27,556 nucleotides of DNA from Bacteroides sp. (GCA_030151845.1 JASLCM010000073.1:1-27556); one strand, 5' to 3'; counted from the stretch's first letter, positions 8,156-16,283 are shown. Numbers and translations: made by a program. Notes: generated from the letters alone by a model not told the origin.

Positions 8156-9142
8156 ATGGAACAGCCAAATAAGATTTATATGCAATCTTGGTTGGATTTG
8201 CATGAACATAAAAACTCAACAGAAGCCGATCGTTGGTATTTAGAATTTTCCCATCAGTTACTTGAGGTAATAGGGGCAAGTAAAATTTATGAGACACTAC
8301 CTGCGGGGAATAAAAAACAGATAGCTCTTCTACTAGCTCTTTATTTGGAGGATGTGATTTGTGAATCGGGTGGCTGGTGGCGTTTTAGAGAACTCCATCA
8401 AAAATATTATGGGAAGACTTTACCTTTCTATGATTTAACTGACAGTTATTTGAAAGATGAGGTAAATGTAGAAGATATTAAGTTTTTAATGTGGTGTTTT
8501 AATTCTGGAACCTTAGAAGATGGCTCCTATGCAACTGCTAGCCCTCATGATACTGAGTTTACCACTTTAGGTGAGGTGCTATATGAGCTTTACTATAAAG
8601 TGTTTGAAGATGCGCCAATAAGTGAAGGCGACTCTTTGGATTGGGTACTAGACCGTGAGATTCTTAGGAAGAAAAGAGATAAGCTTCCAGCTACAGCTCC
8701 AGTGGATGACTCTTTCGTTAAGGAATCTGCTACTTTACTAGCTAATAATTCAGGTGCTCCCTTGCGTTTCTTTAGTTCTTACTCGGACTTAGCGCTTTGC
8801 TTTAAAAAAGAGTTGAACTGGGGAAGTGATAAAGAACCAGCTCTGCCTGAACTGGCTGTTCATAAAAATTTTATTCTCTTTGCAAATGCTAAAGGAGTTT
8901 TAGTCGCTCCCGATATAGCACAATGGTTTAAGCATGAAGATAACCCTTTATATGATGCAGAGAGTGCTAAAAAAAGAGGCTATGCCCTCTTTTGTGAACA
9001 GGGAGCTTGCCCTTTTGATCTTTTACGTTATGGGATGTCTATTGGTGCTTTTGAGGATATAGCTCTTCCATTTGAAGGTGGAAAGAATGTATTGGCTGAA
9101 GAGTGGGATTTTATCGCAAGGTGGTATTTGCGAGTGTTTTAA
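8156..9142 (+). CDS. DUF3843-like protein coupled to ruvA
   Basis: 328 residues, predicted soluble, with no signal peptide or membrane segment. The N-terminal section (IYMQSWLDLHEHK..., then LALYLEDVICESGGWWRFRELHQKYYGKTLPFYDL at about 60-95, then EVNVEDIKFLMWCFNSG at about 103-119) matches my memory of the Bacteroidota family DUF3843, whose function I do not know. The rest is acidic, with a conserved-looking WVLDREILRKKR segment near 167-178 and AKGVLVAPDIAQWF near 249-262. The start ATG is one base behind the ruvA stop (TAG A ATG), implying translational coupling and one transcript, which ends at the hairpin at 9147. Linkage to ruvA suggests co-expression but is not proof of a repair role. 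Confidence 0.65.
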   Translation: MEQPNKIYMQSWLDLHEHKNSTEADRWYLEFSHQLLEVIGASKIYETLPAGNKKQIALLLALYLEDVICESGGWWRFRELHQKYYGKTLPFYDLTDSYLKDEVNVEDIKFLMWCFNSGTLEDGSYATASPHDTEFTTLGEVLYELYYKVFEDAPISEGDSLDWVLDREILRKKRDKLPATAPVDDSFVKESATLLANNSGAPLRFFSSYSDLALCFKKELNWGSDKEPALPELAVHKNFILFANAKGVLVAPDIAQWFKHEDNPLYDAESAKKRGYALFCEQGACPFDLLRYGMSIGAFEDIALPFEGGKNVLAEEWDFIARWYLRVF

Positions 9143-9146
9143 TAGG

Positions 9147-9174
9147 GGGAGGAGTCCGAAACTCCTCCCTTTTT
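9147..9174 (+). terminator. Terminator of the ruvA operon
   Basis: GGGAGGAGT (9147-9155) / ACTCCTCCC (9161-9169), loop CCGAA, followed by five T residues. It begins 5 bp after the stop codon. The opposite direction lacks a T run, so it mainly serves the plus strand. Confidence 0.9.
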
Positions 9175-9175
9175 A

Positions 9176-9961
9176 TTATAGCCCTCTTTTTTTCGCCTCA
9201 TTCCAATATTGATCCAGCTCTTTAAGTGATAACTCCTCAAAATCATGTTTGCTTTTTCTCACCTCTTCCTCCACAAAGTTGAAACGGCGTATAAATTTTT
9301 GATTGGTTAGCTCTAATGCGTTATCTGGGTTGATGCCATATAATCTTGCTGCATTAATTAAACTAAAGAGAAGATCACCAAATTCAGCTTCTGCATTTTT
9401 TGAATGATTGGCTTTTAGCTCTTCCTCAAACTCTTTACACTCTTCGCGTACTTTACTCCAAACATCTTCTTTATTTTCCCAGTCGAAGCCCACATTTCTT
9501 GCCTTGTCTTGTATACGATAAGCTTTTATTAGTGTAGGAAGGGAGTTGGGAACACCACTAAGTACAGATTTATTGCCCCCTTTTTCTTTTAATTTAAGCT
9601 TTTCCCAGTTGGTAAGAACTTCATCGACTGCTGTCTCTTTTTGGGTCTGAAAGACGTGAGGGTGCCTGAAAATTAATTTTTCACAGAGTTTATCGCAAAC
9701 TGTTTTTATATCAAACTTCTCTTTTTCTGCTCCGATTTTTGCATAAAAACCAATATGAAGGAGAACATCTCCCAACTCTTTACAAATCTCTTCATCATCC
9801 TCTTTGAGAAGCGCATCACATAGTTCATAAACCTCCTCGATCGTATTAGGTCTTAAACTTTCGTTGGTTTGCTTTCTATCCCATGGGCATTTTTCTCTTA
9901 ATTCGTCTAGGACATCTAAAAAATGTCCAAAAGCCTCTAGTTTTTCTTCTCTAGTATGCAT
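9176..9961 (-). CDS. mazG: Nucleoside triphosphate pyrophosphohydrolase MazG
   Basis: All-alpha NTP pyrophosphatase that hydrolyses (d)NTPs to monophosphate and pyrophosphate, in bacteria mainly a nucleotide-pool cleaner. 261 residues, the normal two-repeat form. The first MazG unit has CPWDRKQT at 25-32, EEVYE at 42-46 and KELGD at 61-65. The second has EECKEFEEE at 173-181 and EFGD at 193-196. These glutamates and aspartates are the Mg ligands of the family. The C-terminal RRFNFVEEEV segment is also typical. The start is the ATG at 9961, in a leader that mirrors the one of the divergent valS. The predicted promoter at 10090-10097 would give an unusually long leader of about 120 bases that includes the hairpin at 10005-10052. 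Confidence 0.95.
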   Translation of the reverse strand: MHTREEKLEAFGHFLDVLDELREKCPWDRKQTNESLRPNTIEEVYELCDALLKEDDEEICKELGDVLLHIGFYAKIGAEKEKFDIKTVCDKLCEKLIFRHPHVFQTQKETAVDEVLTNWEKLKLKEKGGNKSVLSGVPNSLPTLIKAYRIQDKARNVGFDWENKEDVWSKVREECKEFEEELKANHSKNAEAEFGDLLFSLINAARLYGINPDNALELTNQKFIRRFNFVEEEVRKSKHDFEELSLKELDQYWNEAKKRGL

Positions 9962-9972
9962 ATGTATCTCTT
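9959..9972. repeat. 14-bp inverted repeat, copy at the mazG start
   Basis: The plus strand reads CATATGTATCTCTT, the exact reverse complement of AAGAGATACATATG at 10180-10193. It holds the mazG start codon and the bases just upstream. See also the matching valS copy. Confidence 0.9.
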
Positions 9973-10004
9973 TTCTATTCTGATTAATTGCCTTTATTTG
10001 ATTA

Positions 10005-10052
10005 GCTAGAGCTCTCTAACAAGAGAATGAAGCGCAGTTAGAGAGTTTTAGC
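10005..10052. promoter_or_regulatory. Long hairpin between mazG and valS
   Basis: 10005-10020 pairs with 10037-10052 over 16 positions: a perfect 9-bp core CTCTCTAAC/GTTAGAGAG plus 7 outer pairs, two of them G-U if the plus strand is the RNA. On the minus strand those two become A-C mismatches. The loop is 16 bases. No T run follows on either strand, so it is not an obvious terminator. It falls inside the predicted mazG leader and upstream of the predicted valS promoter. Its role is unknown. Confidence 0.7.
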
Positions 10053-10089
10053 ACAAGCGGTATTTCTTCTTTGAAGAATCACTTCTTAG

Positions 10090-10097
10090 CAAAAGTA
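10090..10097 (-). promoter_or_regulatory. -7 promoter box TACTTTTG of mazG
   Basis: TAnnTTTG match, 128 bases before the mazG start codon, the nearest good match on that strand. Confidence 0.45.
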
Positions 10098-10131
10098 CAT
10101 AATCTGCTAGCTATATCTACTTATTTTTTAT

Positions 10132-10139
10132 TAATTTTG
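10132..10139 (+). promoter_or_regulatory. -7 promoter box TAATTTTG of valS
   Basis: TAnnTTTG match 51 bases before the valS ATG. No -33 element at the usual distance. Confidence 0.5.
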
Positions 10140-10179
10140 CCCAATAGATAAATGTTATCTAGGTATAATTAACAGATTT

Positions 10180-10193
10180 AAGAGATACATATG
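10180..10193. repeat. 14-bp inverted repeat, copy at the valS start
   Basis: AAGAGATACATATG, ending in the valS start codon. It is identical, base for base, to the mazG leader on the other strand (9972-9959). AAGAG may act as the ribosome-binding element. Confidence 0.9.
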
Positions 10194-12821
10194 GAATTAG
10201 CAAGTAAGTACAATCCTGCTGAAGTTGAGAATAAGTGGTACCAGTATTGGTTACAGCATAGATTATTTAGTTCAAAACCAGATAATCGGACTCCCTACAC
10301 TGTCGTCATTCCACCTCCCAACGTTACAGGAGTTCTCCACATGGGGCATATGTTGAATAATACCATTCAAGATATATTAGTGCGTCGTGCAAGAATGGAG
10401 GGGAAAAATGCTTGTTGGGTTCCAGGAACAGACCATGCTTCTATAGCAACTGAAGCTAAAGTTGTGAATCGTTTGGCTCAAAAAGGGATTAAAAAGAGCG
10501 ATTTAACCCGTGAGGAGTTTTTAAAACATGCTTGGGACTGGACTGAAGAACATGGAGGAATTATTCTTAAACAGTTAAGGAAATTGGGTGCCTCTTGTGA
10601 TTGGGATCGTACTGCTTTTACTATGGATGAAGTTAGAAGTGAAAGTGTAATTAAGGTATTTATTGATCTATACAACAAGGGACTAATTTACCGCGGAGTA
10701 CGAATGGTAAACTGGGATCCAGTTGCACTTACGGCTCTATCGGATGAAGAGGTTATCTATAAAGAGGAGCAGAGTAAACTCTATTATTTGAAATATAAGA
10801 TTGAAGGAGAAGAGGGATTTGCAACTGTTGCAACCACTCGTCCAGAGACCATTATGGGAGATACTGCAATGTGTATTAACCCCAATGACCCTAAAAATGA
10901 ACACCTAAAAGGAAAGCGGGTAATTGTCCCTTTAGTAAATCGATCTATTCCTGTAATAGAGGATGAATATGTCGACATCGAGTTTGGTACTGGATGTTTA
11001 AAGGTTACCCCTGCACATGATGTGAATGACCACATGCTTGGAGAGAAATTTAACTTGCCAAGTATCGATATTTTTAATGACAATGGAACTCTAAGTGAGG
11101 CTGCAGAACTTTATGTTGGCATGGATCGCTTTGAGGTGAGAAAACAAATTGTTGAAGATTTACAAAAGGCCGATTTATTGGTTAAAGTAGAATCTTACAC
11201 CAATAAAGTGGGTTATTCGGAGCGTACTGATGTTGTTATTGAGCCTAAACTTTCTATGCAATGGTTCTTAAAGATGGAACATTTAGCAGAGATCGCTTTA
11301 GGTCCAGTGATGGAAGATGATATAAAATTCTATCCAGCTAAGTATAAAAACACTTATCGACATTGGATGGAAAATATTAAAGATTGGTGTATTAGTAGGC
11401 AATTGTGGTGGGGACATCGCATACCAGCCTATTTCTTACCTGAGGGGGGATATGTTGTTGCGGAGAGTGAAGATGAGGCTTTAGAGTTGGCAAAGAAAAA
11501 AACAGGTAACGCAGAGCTGACAAAAGCAGATTTGCGTCAGGATGAGGATTGTTTAGATACTTGGTTCTCTTCTTGGTTGTGGCCAATTTCTTTGTTTGAT
11601 GGAATACGTAACCCTGAAAATGAAGAATTAAAGTATTACTATCCAACGAGCGACTTAGTAACAGGACCTGATATCATTTTCTTTTGGGTAGCCCGAATGA
11701 TTATGGCAGGGTATGAGTATGAAGGACAAATGCCTTTTAAAAATGTTTATTTTACGGGTATTGTACGTGATAAACTGGGTAGAAAAATGTCCAAATCTTT
11801 AGGTAACTCTCCAGATCCTTTGCATCTTATTGAAAAGTATGGAGCTGATGGAGTACGTATGGGAATGATGTTGGCGGCACCAGCTGGTAATGATATTCTT
11901 TTTGATGAATCTCTTTGTGAACAGGGAAGAAACTTTAATAATAAAATCTGGAACTCTTTCCGTTTAATAAAAGGATGGACGGTAGACTCTGCTGTAGAAC
12001 CAACTGAAGCAGCTAGACTAGCGGTTGAGTGGTTTAGAGAGAAGTTAAGCGCTACTATTTTAGAGGTTGAAGATCTATTCGGAAAATTCCGTTTGAGTGA
12101 AGCCTTAATGGTAATCTACAAGTTGTTTTGGGATGAATTTTCTTCTTGGTACTTGGAGTGGATTAAGCCAGCTTATGGTGAAGGTATCGATGAGGTAACG
12201 TATAAGGAGACGCTCTCTTTCTTCGATGCTATGTTGAAGTTATTACATCCCTTTATGCCTTTTATTACAGAGGAGCTTTGGCAGAACTTAGAAGAGAGAA
12301 AAGAAGGGGATAGCTTAATGGTTGATCTACTTCCTAAGGCTGAGGCTAGTAAAGAGGAGTTGCTAAACCAAGTAGAGTTGGTTAAAGAGCTAATTAGTCA
12401 TATCCGTTCGGTACGTTTGCAAAAAAACATAGCGAATAAGGATGCTATTATTTTAGAGGTTATTGGTGAAAACCCTTATGCAAAACACCAAAAATTAGTT
12501 GAGAAACTGTGTAACTTAGAGCAGATCAATGAGGTTGATGTGCAAAGTGAGGGAGCTGTTACCTTTATGGTTGCTACGACTGAGTTTGCTATACCTTTAG
12601 GGAACTTAATTGATGTTGATGCTGAAATTGAGAGAATGGAGGCTGAATTAAAACATAAGGAAGGATTTCTTAAGGGAGTTTTAAAGAAGTTATCGAACGA
12701 GAGGTTTGTACAGAATGCACCAACTGCAGTTATTGAACTGGAAAGAAAGAAACAAGCAGATACGGAGAGTATCATAGCTTCTTTGCAGGAGAGTATTAAA
12801 TCTTTGAAGGCTAGTAAATAA
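10191..12821 (+). CDS. valS: Valyl-tRNA synthetase
   Basis: Class I aminoacyl-tRNA synthetase charging tRNA-Val, cytoplasmic. 876 residues, the usual length in this phylum. The HIGH signature is HMGH at 50-53 within PPPNVTGVLHMGHM. The editing (CP1) domain follows with ATTRPETIMGDTA (about 214-226) and GTGCLKVTPAHDVNDH. The KMSKS loop is at 532-536. The anticodon-binding helical domain follows, with FRLSEALMVIYKLFWDEFSSWYLEW. A C-terminal coiled coil is at about 805-876 (AEIERMEAELKHKEGFL...), as in bacterial ValRS. It is complete, with all active-site motifs present. Transcribed alone, it diverges from mazG and ends in a strong terminator shared with the convergent lipoprotein gene. I see no T-box. 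Confidence 0.98.
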   Translation: MELASKYNPAEVENKWYQYWLQHRLFSSKPDNRTPYTVVIPPPNVTGVLHMGHMLNNTIQDILVRRARMEGKNACWVPGTDHASIATEAKVVNRLAQKGIKKSDLTREEFLKHAWDWTEEHGGIILKQLRKLGASCDWDRTAFTMDEVRSESVIKVFIDLYNKGLIYRGVRMVNWDPVALTALSDEEVIYKEEQSKLYYLKYKIEGEEGFATVATTRPETIMGDTAMCINPNDPKNEHLKGKRVIVPLVNRSIPVIEDEYVDIEFGTGCLKVTPAHDVNDHMLGEKFNLPSIDIFNDNGTLSEAAELYVGMDRFEVRKQIVEDLQKADLLVKVESYTNKVGYSERTDVVIEPKLSMQWFLKMEHLAEIALGPVMEDDIKFYPAKYKNTYRHWMENIKDWCISRQLWWGHRIPAYFLPEGGYVVAESEDEALELAKKKTGNAELTKADLRQDEDCLDTWFSSWLWPISLFDGIRNPENEELKYYYPTSDLVTGPDIIFFWVARMIMAGYEYEGQMPFKNVYFTGIVRDKLGRKMSKSLGNSPDPLHLIEKYGADGVRMGMMLAAPAGNDILFDESLCEQGRNFNNKIWNSFRLIKGWTVDSAVEPTEAARLAVEWFREKLSATILEVEDLFGKFRLSEALMVIYKLFWDEFSSWYLEWIKPAYGEGIDEVTYKETLSFFDAMLKLLHPFMPFITEELWQNLEERKEGDSLMVDLLPKAEASKEELLNQVELVKELISHIRSVRLQKNIANKDAIILEVIGENPYAKHQKLVEKLCNLEQINEVDVQSEGAVTFMVATTEFAIPLGNLIDVDAEIERMEAELKHKEGFLKGVLKKLSNERFVQNAPTAVIELERKKQADTESIIASLQESIKSLKASK

Positions 12822-12830
12822 GAGTTATAA

Positions 12831-12877
12831 AACAGTTAAAAAAAGCGCTCCAATTTGGAGCGCTTTTTTTAACTGTT
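12831..12877. terminator. Bidirectional terminator shared by valS and the convergent lipoprotein operon
   Basis: A perfect 21-bp stem, 12831-12851 against 12857-12877, with loop AATTT. The GC-rich core GCGCTCC/GGAGCGC is flanked by seven A and seven T residues, giving a T run on both strands. Its edge touches the stop codon of the minus-strand gene. Confidence 0.95.
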
Positions 12878-13257
12878 TACTCATTATCTGCCTCAAGCTC
12901 GAGGTTAATAATTGTATTGTCATATTTGTTGATCTGACCCGTACCTAAATCGATAAGAAATCCGGGCCAAAAAAGAATGTTCCAGAGCGAGGTCTTATTA
13001 AAGGTGGTCTCTAGAAGAAAAGGTTTTGGTGTAAATCCCTTTTTCTTAGCAAGAAGTTGCTTGTCTGCTAATCCTTTTTTGATCGAGAAGGAGGTGCTTT
13101 TTTCTTGAGGTATCTCTGCTAACTTGATGTTTGTTCTGGTGTCATACACTTGAATACCTGGCTCACCTACTATTGAGATAGTTTGTCGTGAACTTGTAAA
13201 CAGTGTAGCACATGAGCTTAGCAGTACTACACTTGTTAAAAGGATGATTTTTTTCAT
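12877..13257 (-). CDS. Small lipoprotein with PEGA-like features
   Basis: 126 residues. The N-terminus MKKIILLTSVVLLSSCATLF is a lipoprotein signal with the Cys at residue 16 (lipobox LSSC), so the protein is probably a membrane-anchored envelope protein. The mature part resembles small Bacteroidota lipoproteins with a PEGA-type beta fold: RQTISIVGEPGIQVYD, then LAEIPQEKSTSFSIKKG, then LLAKKKGFTPKPFLLETTFN. It ends with a hydrophobic LWNILFWPGFLIDLGTGQINKYD segment also seen in such proteins. Function unknown. It lies 7 bp behind the next upstream lipoprotein gene, so the two probably form an operon that ends at the terminator shared with valS. Confidence 0.7.
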   Translation of the reverse strand: MKKIILLTSVVLLSSCATLFTSSRQTISIVGEPGIQVYDTRTNIKLAEIPQEKSTSFSIKKGLADKQLLAKKKGFTPKPFLLETTFNKTSLWNILFWPGFLIDLGTGQINKYDNTIINLELEADNE

Positions 13258-13264
13258 TTGATAT

Positions 13265-14113
13265 TTAATTGGTTAAATTGAGCTCTTTCTCTTCTCTCTC
13301 TCTTATTTTTCGGGATACAAACTCTATTTTTAGCTTTGCTTCTTTGCGCTCTTCTTCAATTTGTTGAATGGCTGCTAGAATTTTATGCAGTTGGTAGATT
13401 TGATAGGCAGCTTCTTTGTCATTGGCTTGCATGTCATATTCAAAATTACGATCTCCGAAGTAGGTAACCTTTAGCCTTTTGTCTTTATTCATAGCTATAA
13501 AACCTACTACATCGCCGTCTTCTTTTATAGTAAAACTAGCCTGTTCAATTTTTCTACCTAGATCTGTTGTTTGGTAACAATCTTTAGAGGTAGGTGTCTC
13601 TGCAAAACTTCCATCGGGTGCTGTTACACGAACTTTAGTGTGATTGATGTTATAGGTGTTGTTAAAGAAAGAGGTCATTGTTAGAACTCCTAGTTCGCTG
13701 ACTTGAAAACGGAGATAGCTTCTTTTTAGGTTTCTTTCAACGGTTTGTGTAGGCCAAAAGTAGTTTCCAATGGTTTGGTATTCTTCATCTTTTTCAAAAG
13801 TAAACTTGTTTTTGCAAGCTTGGAACTCCTCTTCTTTTACTTGATGAATACTGTCTAGATAAATTAAACTGATGTTTTGTTCCTCTAGCTCTACCTCTTG
13901 CATGAGTTTAATTCCCGCACGTCTTGCTTCGAAGGCTTTTGGATAGAGAATCTTAATGCTATCTATCTGGAGTTTTGCTTCGTTGTAATCTTTGTTTTGG
14001 AACGCCTGCTGAGCGAGAATTAATCTTTTTTCTCCTTTTTGTTCTACGTTTTCTCCACAACTAATTAAAAATAGGAGAAAAGTTAGAAGTATGTACTTGT
14101 ATTTCATATTCAT
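13265..14113 (-). CDS. Lipoprotein of unknown function, first gene of a two-gene operon
   Basis: 282 residues. The signal is MNMKYKYILLTFLLFLISCGEN, with Cys at about residue 19 (lipobox LISC). Two start codons are possible, M1 (14113) or M3 (14107); the short spacing from the promoter fits either. The next 60 residues look like one TPR-like helical pair (LAQQAFQNKDYNEAKLQIDSIKILYPKAFEARR), a pattern common in Bacteroidota lipoproteins. A mixed alpha/beta middle follows (YLRFQVSELGVLTMTSFFNNTYNINHTKVRVTAPDG). The C-terminus is a long charged helix, probably a coiled coil (about 243-280, rich in Glu and Lys). I recognise no catalytic motif. It diverges from the CCA-adding enzyme gene and is followed 7 bp later by the PEGA-like lipoprotein. 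Confidence 0.72.
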   Translation of the reverse strand: MNMKYKYILLTFLLFLISCGENVEQKGEKRLILAQQAFQNKDYNEAKLQIDSIKILYPKAFEARRAGIKLMQEVELEEQNISLIYLDSIHQVKEEEFQACKNKFTFEKDEEYQTIGNYFWPTQTVERNLKRSYLRFQVSELGVLTMTSFFNNTYNINHTKVRVTAPDGSFAETPTSKDCYQTTDLGRKIEQASFTIKEDGDVVGFIAMNKDKRLKVTYFGDRNFEYDMQANDKEAAYQIYQLHKILAAIQQIEEERKEAKLKIEFVSRKIREREEKELNLTN

Positions 14114-14130
14114 TAACTTTATCTAGAGAG

Positions 14131-14138
14131 CAAAAATA
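14131..14138 (-). promoter_or_regulatory. -7 promoter box TATTTTTG of the lipoprotein operon
   Basis: TAnnTTTG match 17 bases before the ATG at 14113. Confidence 0.5.
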
Positions 14139-14158
14139 CAAATAATATCAGTTTTTTG

Positions 14159-14166
14159 TACCTTTA
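14159..14166 (+). promoter_or_regulatory. Weak -7 box TACCTTTA of the CCA-adding enzyme gene
   Basis: One mismatch to TAnnTTTG, 26 bases before the ATG at 14193, which is the spacing seen for other genes here. Confidence 0.35.
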
Positions 14167-14192
14167 CACCCTAAAACTTAAAGTTTGAGTAG

Positions 14193-15626
14193 ATGAGAGA
14201 GTTGACTAGAGATGATTTTAAGGAACTTTTCAGCCATCCTATATTTAAGGAAATCTCCTATACCGCTGATTCACTTGAATATGAGTGTTATGTAGTTGGT
14301 GGTTATGTTAGAGACCTTTTTTTAGAGCGCCCTTCAACAGATATTGATGTGGTGGTGGTTGGAAGTGGTATTCATATGGCTAAATCGTTAGCCAAGCGAT
14401 TAGGACAAGGTGCCTATCTTTCTGTTTTTAAAAATTTTGGTACAGCACAGATTAAATATAAGAATATTGAAGTTGAGTTTGTTGGAGCAAGAAAAGAGTC
14501 GTACCAACGCGACTCTAGGAATCCTATAGTTGAAGATGGAACTTTAGAGGATGATCAAAATAGAAGAGATTTTACAATTAATGCATTGGCTGTTTGCTTA
14601 AACAGTGATAGGTATGGGGAGTTGGTCGATCCGTTTAATGGGATAGCCGACTTAAAAGAAAAAATAATACGTACTCCATTAGATCCAGATGTTACATTTG
14701 ATGATGATCCTCTTCGAATGATGCGCTGTATTCGTTTTGCAACCCAACTTGGCTTTCACATTGAAGAGGAGACGTTTCATTCGTTACAAAAGAATTGCAG
14801 TCGTATTTCTATTGTCTCAAAAGAGCGTGTTGCAGAGGAATTGAATAAAATAATACTATCTCCAATTCCTTCTAAAGGCTTTGTAGATCTAGATAGAGCT
14901 GGTTTGCTTGTACATATTTTTCCTGAGCTTGTCGATTTACAAGGAGTTGAGGTACGAAGAGGCAAGGGACATAAGGATAATTTTTATCATACGTTACAGG
15001 TCTTAGATAATATAGCTAAGAATACTGATAAACTTTGGTTGCGATGGGCTGCTTTGTTACATGATATAGCAAAACCTGCAACTAAACGTTGGGATAATCG
15101 GGTGGGGTGGACTTTTCACAACCATAATTTCATAGGTGAGAAAATGATTCCTAATTTATTTCGAAAAATGAAGTTGCCTATGAATGAAAAAATGAGATAT
15201 GTCCAAAAAATGGTTAGGTTACACATGCGTCCAATTGTTATTGCATCGGATGAGGTAACCGACTCTGCTATTCGTAGGCTGCTGTTTGAAGCTGGAGATG
15301 ACATAGAAGATTTAATGGTACTTTGTGAGTCAGACATAACCACAAACAATCTTGAAAGAAAGAAAAGATATATAAAAAACTTTAAATTAGTTAGGCAAAA
15401 GCTAAAAGATATTGAAGAGAAAGATCGGGTTAGAAATTTTGAACCACCTATTAGTGGAGATGAAATTATGACTCTTTTTGGCTTGTCTCCTTGTAAGGAG
15501 GTTGGCTCGTTAAAGAGTTCTATCAAAGATGCTATTTTAGATGGAGTTATTCCCAATGAATATAATGCAGCGAAGCATTTCTTAGTTGAGAAGGCTAAAA
15601 AGATGGGGTTAAAAGTGGTCGAATAG
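14193..15626 (+). CDS. cca: CCA-adding tRNA nucleotidyltransferase with HD domain
   Basis: Class II nucleotidyltransferase (poly(A) polymerase / CCA family), 477 residues. The catalytic core has GGYVRD at 36-41 and DID at 50-52, the two metal-binding aspartates. The RRDFTINA motif is at 123-130, and the DPLRMMRCIRFA helix at 171-182 typically contacts the primer. An HD-type metal-dependent phosphohydrolase domain starts near 260 (GHKDNFYHTLQVL, then LLHDIAKP with His-Asp at 289-290) and includes HNHNFIGEKM. In this phylum these fused proteins are taken to add or repair the tRNA 3'-CCA, which fits the tRNA-Thr at 1-64 lacking an encoded CCA. A poly(A) polymerase role cannot be excluded from sequence. 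It is separated from the next gene by a clear promoter. Confidence 0.9.
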   Translation: MRELTRDDFKELFSHPIFKEISYTADSLEYECYVVGGYVRDLFLERPSTDIDVVVVGSGIHMAKSLAKRLGQGAYLSVFKNFGTAQIKYKNIEVEFVGARKESYQRDSRNPIVEDGTLEDDQNRRDFTINALAVCLNSDRYGELVDPFNGIADLKEKIIRTPLDPDVTFDDDPLRMMRCIRFATQLGFHIEEETFHSLQKNCSRISIVSKERVAEELNKIILSPIPSKGFVDLDRAGLLVHIFPELVDLQGVEVRRGKGHKDNFYHTLQVLDNIAKNTDKLWLRWAALLHDIAKPATKRWDNRVGWTFHNHNFIGEKMIPNLFRKMKLPMNEKMRYVQKMVRLHMRPIVIASDEVTDSAIRRLLFEAGDDIEDLMVLCESDITTNNLERKKRYIKNFKLVRQKLKDIEEKDRVRNFEPPISGDEIMTLFGLSPCKEVGSLKSSIKDAILDGVIPNEYNAAKHFLVEKAKKMGLKVVE

Positions 15627-15644
15627 AAAGAATTGATAAAACTA

Positions 15645-15675
15645 TTGCCTAACACTTATTGCTTTATTATATTTG
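15645..15675 (+). promoter_or_regulatory. Full Bacteroidota-type promoter (-33 TTG, -7 TATATTTG)
   Basis: TTG at 15645-15647 and TATATTTG at 15668-15675 are 20 bases apart, the known spacing for the group's main sigma factor. The -7 box ends 27 bases before the ATG at 15703. It is the only promoter here with both elements. Confidence 0.7.
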
Positions 15676-15702
15676 ATTAATCAACAACATACAATTTAAA
15701 TT

Positions 15703-16209
15703 ATGAAACAAATTAAACTGCTATCTATATTATTCATTGCTCTCTTTGTGGGAAGCTGTTCATCTAGTAAAACGCCAACAAGTAAAAAACCAGAGGGAAT
15801 TGGTAAGATGGTTTATCAGTTTCTCCAGGAAGTAACCACTAAGGAGATGAGTGAGTTGAGGGAGTTTTATATCGACTCAAAAGAGCTAGCTGAATTTGTT
15901 ACACAAAACTTTGAAGAGGGAAGTAAAAGTAAACTAACCGACTTAGTGAAGAATGAAGAGTGGGAGGAGTATGTTGGAGATCGCTTGAATGAGTTGAGAA
16001 AGAATGCAGCCTCTTTAGGAATAGAGTGGGAGGAGGCTATCTATTTAGATTACATCTACAAATACAGTGAAAAAGATAAATTGTATCACGGAGAACTTTT
16101 CTTCAAATCCAATAGTGATGTTTTTGCTGTAATGATACATTCTATTGAGCAAGGAGGAAAATATAAAGTTTTTGGAATAGAGAAGGTGAAGAAACTAAAC
16201 AGAGTTTAA
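15703..16209 (+). CDS. Small lipoprotein of unknown function
   Basis: 168 residues. The N-terminus MKQIKLLSILFIALFVGSCSSSK is a lipoprotein signal with Cys at residue 19 (lipobox VGSC). After a short Ser/Lys/Pro linker the mature part is highly charged and mixed helix and strand: VYQFLQEVTTKEMSELREF, KLTDLVKNEEWEEYVGDRLNELRKNAASLGIEWEEA, then a beta-rich tail (YHGELFFKSNSDVFAVMIHSI..., KVFGIEKVKKL). I recognise no named domain; the tail looks like a small adaptor or ligand-binding fold but this is weak. It has its own promoter and is closed by a terminator shared with the convergent M24 peptidase gene. Confidence 0.75.
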   Translation: MKQIKLLSILFIALFVGSCSSSKTPTSKKPEGIGKMVYQFLQEVTTKEMSELREFYIDSKELAEFVTQNFEEGSKSKLTDLVKNEEWEEYVGDRLNELRKNAASLGIEWEEAIYLDYIYKYSEKDKLYHGELFFKSNSDVFAVMIHSIEQGGKYKVFGIEKVKKLNRV

Positions 16210-16228
16210 GATGTCACATAGTAGTTTT

Positions 16229-16260
16229 AATAAAGGCGATGCAATTGCATCGCCTTTATT
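16229..16260. terminator. Bidirectional terminator, perfect 32-base palindrome
   Basis: 16229-16244 is the exact reverse complement of 16245-16260, with AGGCGATGCAA/TTGCATCGCCT at its centre and A/T-rich ends. It serves the convergent lipoprotein (plus) and M24 peptidase (minus) genes. Confidence 0.85.
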
Positions 16261-16283
16261 GATAGGAAAAAATTAGTTTTATA

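Noticed and set aside
10005..10139. T-box riboswitch for valS
   Set aside because: A hairpin is present but there is no T-box consensus, no terminator/antiterminator pair with T run, and T-boxes are not expected in this phylum.
15116..15655. 179-codon open frame on the minus strand opposite cca
   Set aside because: Its low-complexity Ser/Phe/Leu-rich translation is what an antisense frame of the clearly real cca gene gives; no independent ribosome site or promoter.
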